From positions 142,005-206,004 of the forward strand of contig MNCI01022534.1 of assembly GCA_015680685.1 (NCBI GenBank): 64,000 bases of DNA, in the 5' to 3' direction. The DNA is from Gnetum montanum (lineage: Eukaryota > Streptophyta > Gnetopsida > Gnetales > Gnetaceae). Positions within the stretch are counted from its first letter, which is position 1. The number at the start of each line of letters is the position of its first letter. The position numbers and the translations under genes were made by a program. Under the pieces are notes generated by a model, which was not told the origin of the DNA, did no database searches, and worked only from the letters and a program-made list of their open reading frames with translations. This document shows positions 11,555 through 23,674 of the stretch, in pieces.

Positions 11555-12410
11555 TATTAATCAATGCATTTTTCCAATGGAAAATTGGTAGCAAGGTAGA
11601 AGTCTTCATGGATGACTTCTCTACCTATGGGGCTACATTTGAGCAAGCCCTAGATTTCCTTGAGCAAGTGTTGAAGAGATGTGTTAAAACAAACCTTTGG
11701 CTCAATTGGTAGAAAATCCATTTAATGGTCTAGGAAGGCATAGTATTAGGACATAGAATTACTCAGGCATGGATTGAGGTAGATCCAAAAACGATAAGGG
11801 TCATACAAGGAATTACACGTCAGCCAAAGATAATTACAGATGTCTGATCATTCCTTGGACATACTGGCTACTATCAGAAATTCATAGAGAATTTTTCTAA
11901 GATTGAAAAGTTGTTTGTCAAGCTTACAAAAAAAGATGCTGCTTTCATCTAGACCAAGGAGTGTGAACATGCATTCCAATTGTTAAAAGGAAAACTCATA
12001 GAAACTCTAATTCTAGGGGCACTAAACTAGTTTAGATCATTTCAAATAATAACAAATGCATCTAATTATGCTTTGGATGTCATGCTTACATAGTTGGACA
12101 ATAAAAAACATCCATATTACATCCACTATGTGAGCTAAAGCATTGTGGGTGCACAATTGTATTACACCATAATGGAGAAAGAATTAATGGCAGTGGTGTA
12201 TGCTCTTAAAAATTTTAGGAAGTATGTGCTTCATTATAAAGTATTTGTGCACATAGACAATAGTTCCATCTACTTCCTAATGAATAAGTCGATGGTGAGC
12301 CCTCATTTCATATAGTGGCTTGCAATCTTGTAGGAATTTGATCTCACGATAGTAGATCAGAAAGGGACTGAGAATGTGGTTACTAACCATTTCTCATAGT
12401 TATGATGAAA
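11555..12410 (+). pseudogene. Element B RT C-terminal half and RNase H
   Basis: RT starts abruptly just before the catalytic motif VEVFMDDFS (11609-11635). All upstream RT sequence (fingers and first palm Asp) is missing compared with F. TNLWLNW, EGIVLGHRIT, and the connection SFLGHTGYY-KFIENFSKI follow. RNase H runs from about 12000: TNASNYALDVML, then MEKELMAVVYALKNFRKYVL and VDQKGTENVV. Stops are scattered. RT would copy the RNA genome and RNase H degrade the template; this copy could do neither. Confidence 0.75.
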
Positions 12411-12486
12411 TCATAAAAAGGAGGAGAGTTCACTCTCTAATCAATTTTTAGAAGAACTCCTCTTTACAAGAGAAATAAATGACCAA

Positions 12487-13760
12487 GTGCCCACTAAAAC
12501 AAAATGGTACGATGGCATCCTTGCTTACCTTCTTACTCAGGAGTTGCCACAAGGTCTAGACTTTAGGAAGAAACAATATTTTCTTCATTGGAAAAAGTAC
12601 TTCATGGAAATCAATGGACATGTTTACAAGGTGTGCATTGATGGCCTAGTTCATTTTTATGTTCTTGATGTAGATCAACTACACATTCTCCAAGATGCTC
12701 ATGATGGCCCTTGTGGAAGCCACTGTGCAAGGAGGAACATGGCCATAAAAATCCTAATGGCAAGATACTATTGGCCTACAATTGTTAGGGATGTCCACTA
12801 GTTTATTTGACCTTGTGAACATTGTCAAAGAGATGGTGGGATGTCCACTCAAATGGAGGATCCTCAATAGTGAATTCAACCACTGAAACCATTGACATAT
12901 GGGGCATAGAATTCATGGGTCCCATCACACCCATGTCTAATAAAAAGGTGTATATCATTGTAGCAATTTACTACTGCATCAAATGGGTAGAAGTAATAGC
13001 CATCACTGATTGTACATCATCCATTGCAACTAGATTTGTACAACAAAATGTTGTAAATAGGTTTGGGATGCCATGTGCACTAATTTCTAACAATGGAACA
13101 TACTTTATAGGTGTTACCTTTTGAAAACTTATGCAACCCTTTGGGGGTCAAACATAAATTAACAACACCCTATCATCCCAAAGCCAATGGTAGAGTAGAG
13201 GTAACTAACAGAGAGATTATAAAGATTCTAACAAGAACCATAAGCAAGTATAGGAAATACTGAAACAAAAAACTCAATGATGTCATTTTGGCCTACCCCT
13301 CAACATGAAAACTCCCTATTGGCTACTCATCCTATGAACTAGTGTACAAAAAACTTCCAATGCTCCTAATTCAATTTGAGCTTCATACACTCTCAACAAG
13401 TTGATCTAAATCTTGACCTAAGTTTAGCAAAAAAATAATACTAATCAACCTCAACATGCTAGATGAAAATTGATTAGTGGCCCTATCTTTGAATGAGGTC
13501 CATAAGGCATTTAACAACCAATGTCATGACCTCAAAATAGAGAAAGTGAAATTTCAATCGGGAGATAAGGTTCTCTATTAGAATCCCACACACATACCCC
13601 AAAAGAAAAAGTTCCAAATGTTGGGGAAGAGATCTTATATAGTTGATAAAAATTTCCCTATAGGGACACATTAATCTACAAATCTAAGAACCCAAATAAA
13701 AGATAGTTTGTGAACATCCAGAAAGTAAAACCTTTCCTAGAGCTAAGACAAGCCACTGCA
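12487..13760 (+). pseudogene. Element B integrase (decayed)
   Basis: A 104-codon open stretch begins at 12487. It covers the N-terminal part (WYDGILAYLL, QELPQGLDFRKKQYFLHW) and the HHCC zinc region (HDGPCGSHCARRNMAIKIL, then CEHCQR). In the core the first Asp is Glu (IWGIEFMGP) and the second is Asn (SNNGTYF). The Glu is kept (YHPKANGRVEVTNREI). The C-terminal part has FQSGDKVLY and NPTHIPQKKKFQ near 13550-13620. With two of three catalytic acids changed, it is dead even apart from its stops. Confidence 0.75.
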
Positions 13761-15340
13761 ACTACCACCTCAATAGATGGACAACCATGTTCAATTTTTT
13801 GGATCTCCTCCTTCCAACTCAGTCATGGGGGAGATGGCCACCTATGCTAATCACACACATGGCCACCTTAAATCAATATTTTTGTTTTTCATCTATTTGT
13901 TTTACACTATTGACTTTTATCCATTTTCTTAATTTTGATTTTCCAACATTGTTAGTGTGTTTTACCTTTCTTGAATATTTTATACTTATAGATATATATT
14001 TTATTTTATTTTATTTTTGTGTATGAATTTTCACTATTTTTTATAATAAAAATGCTTTATTATCATAGGACACAATGCCACTATTATTTTTTGCTAATGA
14101 TGGTTTGTGCTTAATATTGTAACTATCATGTCTAATTTCTATTTTTAAATTTTTGTACCAATGACTCATTCATGGTTTCTTCTTCATGGAATAGGTAGTG
14201 AGTCCATGACATCCATCCATCGACAAACTCTATGGTTTTCCTTGTTTTGGAAGGTTGAGGTTCTTTTCATTAAATCCACTTTTAATACATTTGTGGCCTT
14301 AGTAGTTTCTAGAATTAGGAAGGATTCAAAGGTTTGAACAGGGTGTGACTTCCAGGGAACTCAATACTCTTCATTCTCTTCTACTTACTTAGATGCTTGA
14401 GTGTTTTTCATAGACTTCTTACCATTCCATGTTTCACTAACAAGAAGTCAAATGAAGTCTGTTCATTATTTGGTTCCCATCTAAAAAAACAAAACAAACA
14501 AAAAAATGCATTATGGAAATTCAAAGCACATCCCTTAGATAAACTAAATGGGCTACATGCAATGGTTATGGGAGTAGAGAGACATGTTACCCATTCTTGA
14601 AGGTCCCCTCTAACTAAGGCCCTATCTCACTTCCTCCTTCTCTTTTCTTCTCTTTATGAAATAATGGTTATTTTATGGGATCACTCTTGTTTCTTAAGGC
14701 AATGGATCATTCTTCGACTGGTGATGCAAAGTTACTGAAAGAGGTTGATTTTGGTCTAGAATATGGATGGATCTTCTTTGGTCATTTCTAAACATGAACT
14801 ACATAAGGGACTTCTTATGACCTTAGTTTGGAATTCCGTTCCACCTTCTTTATCATCTATCTATTCTGACCATAACTCACCTCACTGTTAGTGTCCATGT
14901 TCTTGATTTAAGTTCTTGGTCTAACATACTTGAATTCTTTAATAGATTCTTTCTGGTTGGTCCTTAACTTTTCATGACCATTAGTTGACTATGGGATCCA
15001 TGAACTCCTTAGTTGGAGTTATGAAATGAAAAAAAGGGCATGTACTTACTATGGGAAGGATCCACATGCATATCTCTTGGTTTGGTTAGTTAAGTTCCTT
15101 ATCTTAGATATTACTACAATCCTATCTTTTGCATATTTCATTATGTATCACACTCAATGCTCCTTAAACTTTCATTAAATTCATTCTCCAATTCATTTTC
15201 TCAATTTTCTATATTTTTTGAGCTTCACCATCCTCTTCTACTATTCTCATCATGTCCGTGGCTTTTTAGGCTTCCATTTAACCCCAATTCCACTCACAAA
15301 CTCCTTGTATTTTGGATGTTTAACAAAATTCAACAAAAGC
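13761..15340. other. Element B 3' spacer, non-coding
   Basis: No gene. It is T-rich at first, then matches, in the same order, the minus strand of element F between about 43385 and 42000. Shared blocks include a phrase equal to GGGTGTGACTTC, an A-rich run before ATGCATTATGG, and CCCTCTAACTAAGG. Long untranslated stretches between integrase and the 3' LTR are usual in Athila elements. Confidence 0.6.
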
Positions 15341-15500
15341 CAATGATGATCAACAACCATGTCAACTAGGCCTAGTTGATGCAATTGACACCATCAACTA
15401 GGCCTAGTTGATGCATGTCATATATCTTATAAATATTGCCAAGAACTTTGACATTTTTACCATTTTATTCATAACACAAGGGGAGTTTTTATGCCATTTT
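15341..15500 (+). repeat. Paired perfect palindromes upstream of a TATA-like box
   Basis: An 18-bp perfect palindrome at 15362-15379 and a 22-bp perfect palindrome at 15392-15413 share the centre CAACTAGGCCTAGTTG. TTATAAATA follows at 15428-15436. The LTR at 17986 has a decayed version (CATCAACTAGGCC, then CTATAAATA at 18039). This looks like the U3/promoter of a related LTR, starting TGATGATC near 15340, but no LTR end was found. Confidence 0.55.
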
Positions 15501-15889
15501 TCATAGCCCAAAATCTTCCAAAGCCCATAACTCGCCAACCATTTGTCCAAATCACCCCCTTCTTTGATCCTATAGCTATCGAAGGTAAGGTCTTAATCAT
15601 GGGAGATATAAACCTTAAGGTTTTCGATAAAATGTTTTAAAAAAATTTTCTAACTCCCCTAAAGGGTTAACGAATACAATGATAAAACCTCCAAATTTTG
15701 AGAGTTAACCCTTTTAACACCCTTCAAAATGACTTATTAACATTAAAAAACATATAAAATAATGATTAAAATTAATTAAATGAACCATAATCATAACTTA
15801 GCCAACTATAACTATCCCAAGGAGATAAGGTATGTTATTTATTTTATGTTACACAACAATTGCTAACCCATGGTCATGTTGTGATTACA
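15501..15889. other. No recognisable feature
   Basis: AT-rich, with no coding frame and no repeat matched elsewhere in the window. It is absent from the matching part of element F, so it belongs to whatever was inserted between the B spacer and the B 3' end. Confidence 0.4.
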
Positions 15890-17790
15890 TATGGTGCCAA
15901 GACCAAAATGACCATAGGAGGGAGGACCATCACAACCAAGGGAGAAATAGCCAAGAGCTAAAAGGGGCCAATAAGAATAGGCCAAAGATTAGCTAGAAAA
16001 AACCCATGCAACAAGACCTCTTTGAGAGGAGCCAAAAGTAAAATCTATTTGACAAATTCCCACCAAAGAAGAAGTTGCAACAGAATAATCGTAGCATGGG
16101 GAAGCATCAAGACCCATACTGAGTCTTGAAGTCACACTAACATAAGCCTACCTTGATAGCATCAGGCCTTGTGATATCAAATGCTTAGTTATCTAGGAAC
16201 TAAACTTTAGGCCATTTTTATAGCATGCTCCAACAAACGTGAAAACACAATTGCAAACCTCTCCCATGTGGCTAATCATCACTTCTAGTGGGAAGTGCTA
16301 CATGGAAGATACTTATCCCTTATGAAACAACAAAAGGGTAGGCTCCACAGTGAAGATCAAGGAAATTTAGATGTCCTACATAGATAAAGTTATCACACAA
16401 GTTCTTGGGTTACATGATTTTGGGACATAATTAGCAAAGCTATCTACACAAGTTGACCTTGAGGCCAAAAAAGAGTGGACTCAATGGTGTTATGGGGTTG
16501 ACTATAAGGAATTCATCATGCTCATACTGATGGAACAAGTATACTTTAATATAGTAGCCTATCATCTAAATTTGATAGTGAGGCCTAACACGGTGATTAC
16601 TTCTTCCACCTAAGCATGCACCGTGCTAAGCGAGAGATTTCTGGAAAAATTTCCACAATTGATCTATTTAGATATTGAGAAGTTCTTTAAAGAAAATGAA
16701 CATGGAAGGAAAACCCTACCTTCTCCATGCCTCATCAGGAAACTTTCCAAAAGGATAGGGATTGTCTGCTATGCAAACGACATGATCAGGCATTCTCTTA
16801 TAGCCTTGTGGTCTATAATAATCAAGGACAAGACACATGTTGTGTCCAAAGAAGGGGAGCAGTAGCTGCCATCTCCATTTCCTACTTAAGAAATATGAAA
16901 TTAAGAAAATTAGCCATTGAAAATCATAATCTATCTATGGAGGAAGTTCGAGCCTTATGTCAAAAATCTAACATTGAGATTGCTATGTAGAAAAATGAGG
17001 ATCTCAAATTTGAAAGAGTCAAGAATCACTATAGAGATTAGGTTGGCTTGTAGAAGGAAGTAAATGAAAAGCATATTCAAATGACTAAGGCAAAAATAAA
17101 TGAAGCCCTCCAACAACTCCAGCAAGGAAGAGAGGTGTGGAAGCCTATCATTAATGGAATAGATGCTTATAACAAAGTGGAGATCTACCTAAAGGAGTTG
17201 CAAATTAAAGAAATGATAAAGTATGTGGAATTGGCCAATCTCTACTATGCAAACCTAGCAATGCTATCTATTGGATGGCCATGGTCAAAATTCAAAAAGC
17301 AGGTGGCCAACTTGTACTTGTTGTACAAGGCAAAGTTCAAGCACCATAAGGACATCAAGTAAAAGATTAACATGGAAAAAGCTAAACTTGAAGTTTTCAA
17401 GGCATAATTCATGGATCAATGATCAATTATCGAGAACTTGGCCAAGAGAATTAATGATTACCAAGAGCTAAAAGATGCAATCATAGTGATTAACATCAAG
17501 CACAAAAAATTTGCTGCCTAGTTCATCAATGCGAAGGAGCTATTATTAGCAATTCCTTGTGCTTGGGATGTGCCCATTCTAGCCCACATTGGCAAAGATG
17601 CATGGACCATGCATAATACTAGGAGCAAGGAGGAGAAAATGAAAGCATTGCTGGATGCTTTTTGCCTCCCACTAGAAGTTGTAGTAGTAGTAGGATACCC
17701 ACAGCTACCTTAGCCACCACATGTGCTTGAAGCCAGTGAAGGTCCTTTAGAGCCTCAGAAACCTCCACCACCTAGGATTGTCTAATCTTC
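15890..17790 (+). pseudogene. Unidentified coiled-coil protein stretch in element B
   Basis: The protein is not recognised. A basic Gln/Asn-rich opening (to ~16130) is followed by a weak stretch. From about 16430 there is a clear coding signal: KKEWTQWCYGVDYKEFIM, then SERFLEKFPQLIYLDIEKFF (16630-16690). After a frameshift near 16860 a long, mostly open, strongly helical region runs to ~17560 (LRKLAIENHNLSMEEVRALC; KAKINEALQQLQQGREVWK). The end is Pro-rich (LEPQKPPPPRIV). That makes about 500 codons with few stops, almost all TAG/TAA at likely Gln positions. It lies just upstream of the 3' LTR in sense orientation, the place where plant gypsy elements carry extra frames, and has no counterpart in F. 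Alternatives are a captured host gene or part of another element. Confidence 0.5.
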
Positions 17791-17973
17791 TCCACTGCCT
17801 TCATGCCATCCAAAGAAGAGCTATCAAAAATTTTATGAAGTCATGTCATGCTGTTTAATTTTGTGTCATGAACACCACAATATTTGCAATGTGTTGATTT
17901 GTACACTCAGGAACTCAATTTTTTCAAGTTAATTTGTTTTGTTAAGGTTCAATCAAGGATGAGTTTTCATTTA

Positions 17974-17985
17974 GTCATGGGAGTA
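17974..17985 (+). other. Polypurine tract of element B
   Basis: TCATGGGAGTA precedes the LTR start TGATGAG. Element F has TCGTGGGGGTA before TGATGAG, and both are preceded by GAGTTTTCATTTAG. The tract primes plus-strand DNA synthesis. Confidence 0.65.
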
Positions 17986-18817
17986 TGATGAGTTGCGATG
18001 CATCAACTAGGCCCTATCGATGTAGGGTCTCTAATTGCCTATAAATATGTGCTCACCAGCCACATTTATAGTAATAGATTAATAGAAATAGTAAAGATCT
18101 TATAATTTTTCTATTTAAAAGTTAGAATATTTTATCAAGTGCCTACAGTAGGAGCCATTGAGTGCATGGATCTTTATTCAAGCATTGTTGTACTTGAGCA
18201 TAGTAGTGTGTATGACAATAAAGATGAGCTTCTTGATAAACCTTGTAGTATTCTAGATAATTTAGATATTTCATTCATGCATTTAATGTTTTAGTTATTT
18301 ATTTAATGCTTTTCAATAATTAATCTAATTAAGAAAGATAAACTAGATAGATTAAATGCATAAGTATGACTACTTCAAGTGTAACACGTATTCACTTGGT
18401 AATCCCAACAACATTATTGCTTGGTATACGCAGTAGCATAGTACTTGGTAACCCATTAGTGGATACATGGGTTCAAGATGTGTATGAAAAGTGGGACCAT
18501 ATGCTTATGTTAGGACTAGTTAGAGATTGGTTAGTTAGTTAAATCAAATTAGTCATTAAATTACTTTTCTCTCTCTTCAAGCTCCAAAGAACATAAAACA
18601 TAGAATGATAGAAATCATATGCCTTGATTACACTTAACCATACATTTGTACTTCACAAGTGTAATTAGGAAAACAACAAATGATTGTTAGGATAAAATTA
18701 ACTTCTTAAAAGACTAGTGCACTGAAAACTATAGAGTCCATGAAATTTGACCAAATCACACATAAGTGCTTTGTGATTTGTATGGTTGGATGTAGGGGTA
18801 CCCTTCACAACTCATCA
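17986..18817 (+). mobile_element. 3' LTR of element B (832 bp)
   Basis: It starts TGATGAG after the PPT and ends CTCATCA at 18817, where the A2 protease resumes. TATAAATA lies at 18040-18047. R/U5 shares blocks with the F LTRs: AAGTGCC-ACAG-AGGA, ATCTTTATTCAAGCATTGT, AATAAAGA-GAGCTT, TGTAACAC, GGTTCAAGAT-TGTAT, and the terminal GTATGGTTG. U3 differs from that of F. Confidence 0.75.
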
Positions 18818-18992
18818 ACCATGAAGCCTTTGTAAGGATGTTGACTTTAATTCTTGTTAGTAAGGATATTCTTGTTAGTGAAGAATCCACTCATGTGGTA
18901 ATAGTGCCTTTTCCTAGGGAAAAAATGAAGTCAACTACATTAGTGTTACATGACAATGAAGTGAAAACTAATCCCCATAATGGTGAGATAAC
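18818..18992 (+). pseudogene. Element A2 protease, left fragment
   Basis: It matches A1 at 5075-5245: LTLILVSKDILVSEESTHVV then KTNPHNGEIT. The frame is cut at 18992 by element C and resumes at 31777. Removing C and one ATAAC copy joins GEIT to RIHFFITIR, which aligns with A1 DEVTIASLFITIH. This exact restoration shows that 18818-18992 and 31777 onward were once one gene. Confidence 0.85.
18988..18992. repeat. Target site duplication of element C, left copy
   Basis: ATAAC sits directly before the C 5' LTR and again directly after its 3' LTR at 31772-31776. Confidence 0.85.
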
Positions 18993-21918
18993 TATTGTCA
19001 CATTTGAACTATTTCATGGAGTAGTAGTTGAAGCTAACGTAGTTAAAAAAACTAAATGAGATTGATACATTTGATAATTTAGGAGAAATCTCTTAGGAAA
19101 TTAATATCAATGTTGAATTGAGTGGGACTACATCTAAAAACATGAAATTGGATTCTCCAACTGAAAAGGTTGAAAAAAGAAATTATTTTAGGTAGAAAAA
19201 ATGAAAATTTCCAATTGGTTTATGTACACTGGTTGTTGCAAAGACTATGTAGAAATTATAATGTTTCAGAAATTTCTAGGATCATAAACTCCAACAATGT
19301 TAGCTCTTAGAAAACTCAAAATTATTTATGTTGATTTTTGTAAGGTGTATTGTCACATATTGCACTAATTGATGTGCTGAAGGTCAAGGGTTACATTAAC
19401 AAAATGACTCTCTATGTGAAGGATTATGATGTTCAAGTATCTAATTTTACTGAACTATTTTTTCCATGAATTCTCAATGAGAGGGAACAATTTTATACAT
19501 AATTTACTACTAGATATTTCAAGTTGCATATCTATCCATATCATATATAAAGATCACCTTTATAATATCATACAACTTCTAATTAAATGATAAACAAAAT
19601 GGGAAGTTTCATATAAAAGTTGTGCCATCGATTTTACAAGGAAATCAACAAAAAGAAGAGAAAACAAATAATTGGTTGATTTTGTGTATTACCATTTTCC
19701 TATTAATTTACACTAAAAAGGGATTTTAAGAAAAAATAGAAGAATTATTCAAAGTTACAAAGATTCATTAGCCAACCCTAATACAACTAGTCTCCTAAAG
19801 ATTTATAAGAAGCCCCAACCATAATGTCCATCTAGAGATGGCCCTAGATATAGAAAACTAGTCGCAAATCCTACCTCTAGCCGTGTCTTTTGTTTGAATT
19901 TTCCCTTAACCAACTACTGTACCATTACAGGAGCAAATCCATTGGCTACTATAGTTGAAGAATGAAAACAAAGCTCCTTATAAACAGTGGAAGTAAATGA
20001 TGAAACCAATGAAAGCCTAGAGAAGAGAAATATCTTTGATAATACTAACACTAGTGCAAAGCTAAATTCATCGTTAGAAAATGCATGTGATGTAGGGAAG
20101 TCTAGAAAGGTTATACTCTATAATCATTCCTAGAATGATGAAGATGAAGCCCAAGGAAAAAAATACCTCCACTTTCAAATATGCCATCAAGGTTTCTGCC
20201 ACAAAAAATTGCTATTGCTACCTAAACTCATGAAGAATAGCATTTGCAACATCGAGGACATGACAGATGCAATGTGGTAAAATGCAAACCCTAGTTTCAA
20301 CACCTGTCACATATGTGCATAAGAAATACAATCAAATAGTAGAAAAAGGGTAAAAAGGTTTGTGAGTTGATGTAAAAGAGTTTGAAGAAAAAAGATGAAC
20401 ATGAGGATATGATGTGGGTTTTGATAATAATTTACATATATAAAAGAAAGGAAAAATATTTTTACTTATGGAAAGAAGGAACTTATGAGATATTTGTGTG
20501 AATGAGACATTTGGAAAATGTAATTATCTATTGGATTTTAAATTCCTCATGGCAGTTGTATATTATTATGATAGTTACAAGTAAAACTCCAAGATATTTG
20601 TGGCTAATATTGATTTTCCATTAGTAAGAAGTCACTTGCCTAATGTGACTTAAAATTCTCATGGAAGCTATAACTCCTAAGGTGGTCATAAATTTATCTA
20701 TCTAAGATATTTCTAAGACCCATAACTTATCATGATTATTGTAACTACCTTTAAGGTCACTATAAAGAGACCTTCAAAGGTAGATTTGAGAAGACAGAGA
20801 GAAGATTTGGGAAAAAGACATTAAAAGAATTCTTGTAAGATGGTTTGCTAAAGACATCAATTCAGTTGCTTTTGTTTTAATCCTATGAGTTCATTTCTTT
20901 CTAGTTTGTTTTAGTTACTTAGCTAATGGTTTAGATAGTATCATGCTTGGCATTTAATTTTGGGATTTGTCCTAGGTTGCTCTTATAGATCTGTTTTCGT
21001 GTTATATTAGACTCCTATTAAGATTTTCCATAGAAGATCTCATGTTTTTGAAAGCCTTAAGAGTAATTTAATAGTATTCCCTTAATGACAATTCCTATTT
21101 TGAGCATATAGGATCTAGGAAAGTCTTTGGTATTTTGATGGGATTGAAATAACTTCTTTATTTTTAAATTTTATTATCTTTGTGTTTTAATCAAGAAATT
21201 GTCAAATTTTTTAAAAGCTCTATTGAATGCAATCTTTGAAAATTATTAACTAGCTAGGATAGAGACTCATACTTTGTAGTTTACACAACAATTTTTGCTA
21301 GTGTAATAAAATTATCTTTATGAAAATGCTTGTAGAGCTTAAAAAGTTTGGACAATTCATAGTTATTGAATTAGGAATATTTTTATTTAAAAGTATTTAC
21401 TTGTATCAATTTATCTTGCTTAAATATTTGAGGTTTTACACAAATCTACTTTCTTTTCCTTCTCTTTCTAAGTTCATTAAATCTCACTCTATCTCTAGTT
21501 TTCTTGTGGAACTTTCTCTCTAGGGGAAATTAGGAGTAGATTGGAAAAATTGTTCTCGAATGTTTTTATAAAATTTTATTTGTTAAAAGTAGGTACTATA
21601 AGGACTATATAGACTAAGTGATTGGGAAAAACAGGAATCTCCAACAACTCACAGTATTTAACAAAGTTACTCGAATCTCTTTATGATAGCCAATTATAGT
21701 TTTATACAAGAACCAACCATTTCAACATTCACAACAAGAAACTCATACTCACATCTAGTACATTTCATAACTATTAAGTTTATTTGGAGGTACTTGGGCC
21801 TTGGTGTTGCCAAAGAATAGAATCCACCTAAACCTTGTTTGAGGAACACCTTCAATCCTGTGACCCTAATATTGTGAGGCACACCCATTGGTGGTCCAGT
21901 CCAAAATGATCACCAACA
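18993..21918 (+). mobile_element. Element C 5' LTR
   Basis: It is a direct repeat of 28843-31771. The start (TATTGTCACATTTGAAC) has lost about nine bases compared with the 3' LTR start TGTATGAAATTTTTTCAC. The end is CACCAACA at 21918. It contains a decayed coding-like stretch (see the 3' LTR entries). No primer site matching a common plant tRNA was recognised just after 21918. Confidence 0.85.
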
Positions 21919-23110
21919 GTTCTTTTGACACTAGAATGAGGTCTAAAAAATTATCTTCTAACTTCATAAGCTTGAAATTCCTAGCACACCAATAGTTCTT
22001 TATTGTAGAAAGGCTTAACAAATTAGACATTTTTTTTAGTTCATGACCAAGAAGATTGATAGTTTGGAAGGATTCAAAGATTCTAAAGAAATTCTTGATT
22101 ATAAGACTAATTACTCATTAGAAGAAGAATAGAAGAAGGTTCTTGAGTTTAAAAAAAGAAATGGAGTAATGACCAAAAGGATAAGAAGATCACCCCTTCT
22201 ATCTGATTTATTAGTCTATAAGAGAAGACCAAAGAAGTATAAGAGTTCAATGATTAAAAGGAATTCTAATAGGATGGCAAAACCTTGGCAAAGAGTTATA
22301 CCTATTCAAAACTACAATGATATTTCTAAGTTATTTTACAAATATTTTTTTGAATCTTTTATTCTTCAAAAAGCTTACATGGCTGAAGAGTACATCCACT
22401 TATTTGAGTTAGCTTTGGCTCATGCAAATGTTCAACATCAAGATCAAGCTTGTAGGATATTTGTAGCAAATTTAAAAGATATGGCTTAAATTTGGTATTA
22501 AAATTTTCCAAGAAATAATATCACAAGTTGGGATGATATGAAATATATTTTCTTGGCCTAGTTTGACAATCAATTAGATCAACAACAACTATACTATGGG
22601 CTAGTACAAGCTAAGCAAGGAGTTAAAGAGTCAATTAGAGATTTCAACATTACGTTTTAATGAATTTGTGGGCTCTTTCAAAGACAATATAGAGCATTAG
22701 ATGAAATTCTTAGAGATACTTATATTAAGGTAGTAAACTCAAATATTTCAATATGGTTAATGAGAACTCCAAACTTATTAACAATGAATGACTGCTTTAG
22801 TGAGGTTATACAAGTAGAAAAATAATTGAATTTGAACAATGAAGAGATTATCACAATTGAAAAAAGAGAAGAGAAAATAATGATTCCTATGCAAGATTTT
22901 GCTCAACTTAAAGAATTACTAGGTCCATCTTATGTTAACATAGAGTATAAATTTGAAAGTAAAGAATCTAAAAAAGGATATTTGATGAGAGACTTATTCA
23001 ACAATGTAGTTAAACTATAGAAAGCTTTGGGAAAAGTTAAAATCAAGGAGGAGAAGAAAAGTAGAAAACATAAATATCAAGATACTAAGTTAGTGGTAGA
23101 TGAGGATTAA
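21919..23110 (+). pseudogene. gag: Element C leader and gag (decayed)
   Basis: The leader (21919-22160) is followed by a gag frame with an open stretch at 22169-22489. Blocks include WQRVIPIQNYNDISKLFYKY and AYMAEEYIHLFELALAHANV, then a capsid-like part (RIFVANLKDMA, FVANLKDMA-IWY, LDQQQLYYGLVQAKQGVKES) to about 22760 with frameshifts. A charged helical tail (NNEEIITIEKREEKIMIP) ends near 23020. Non-functional. Confidence 0.65.
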
Positions 23111-23674
23111 AGTGATCTTATCATGCCCGAATTTCATAATATCAAATTAGATAATGAGATATTTAGCAAATCTTTTAATAATGGATCTAGTGATACCTCT
23201 TCCCTATGAAGTTCTAAAGAGTATATATCCTTAGATGAAGAGTGTAATAACAATGAATAAAATGGGTATAATCTAAGATTAAAAGAAATATTAAATTCTT
23301 CTAGACCTTAAAACATTATTTTTGATTCATCTACTAAGAGAAAGGTTTTTGAATCAAATAGAAGAGAGAAAAATAATAATAAAAAAGATCAAGTAGAGCA
23401 AGGTACTCAAAATCAATCTTTAAATAAATGGATGAAGAAACCAAGATATTATGGAGATGGAGAATATGATTTGATTGAAGATCTTAAACATGTTAGGGTC
23501 AAAATTAGCATATATCAATTATTATAGATATTTGATCAACAAAGAAAAGCTTTAGAGCTTATTAAAGCTAAAAGGAGAGTTGGAGATTCAAAATTAAGCT
23601 ATGTATCTAACATTGATAAGACAACAAAAACAAACTATGATTGTACTCCTAATAGAGAATCTCCTCCTTTTCTT
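23111..23674 (+). pseudogene. Element C gag-protease linker
   Basis: A low-complexity Asn/Ser/Lys-rich frame with a few stops. It ends in GEYDLIEDLKHVRVKISIYQ, a conserved-looking segment just before the protease that resembles the leader of the protease region in related polyproteins as I recall them. No catalytic motif. Confidence 0.5.

Larger units (their letters stand above)
8854..18817 (+). mobile_element. Athila-like Ty3/gypsy element B, 5' LTR missing
   Basis: The internal region reads gag, protease, the C-terminal half of RT, RNase H, integrase, a long 3' spacer, a coiled-coil coding stretch, a polypurine tract and a 3' LTR (17986-18817). The 5' LTR and primer site are absent. It is homologous to element F through gag, protease, RT and the 3' spacer, and in the PPT/LTR ends. 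The assignment to Athila rests on RT motifs (FMDDFS, EGIVLGH) and on the tRNA-Asp-type primer site of F. It lies between the gag and protease pieces of A2, so it probably inserted there before a deletion removed its 5' end. Confidence 0.7.

Noticed and set aside
21919-21950. Primer binding site after the C 5' LTR
   Set aside because: The sequence TTCTTTTGACACTAG does not match the 3' end of any tRNA type I can recall with confidence, so none is called.
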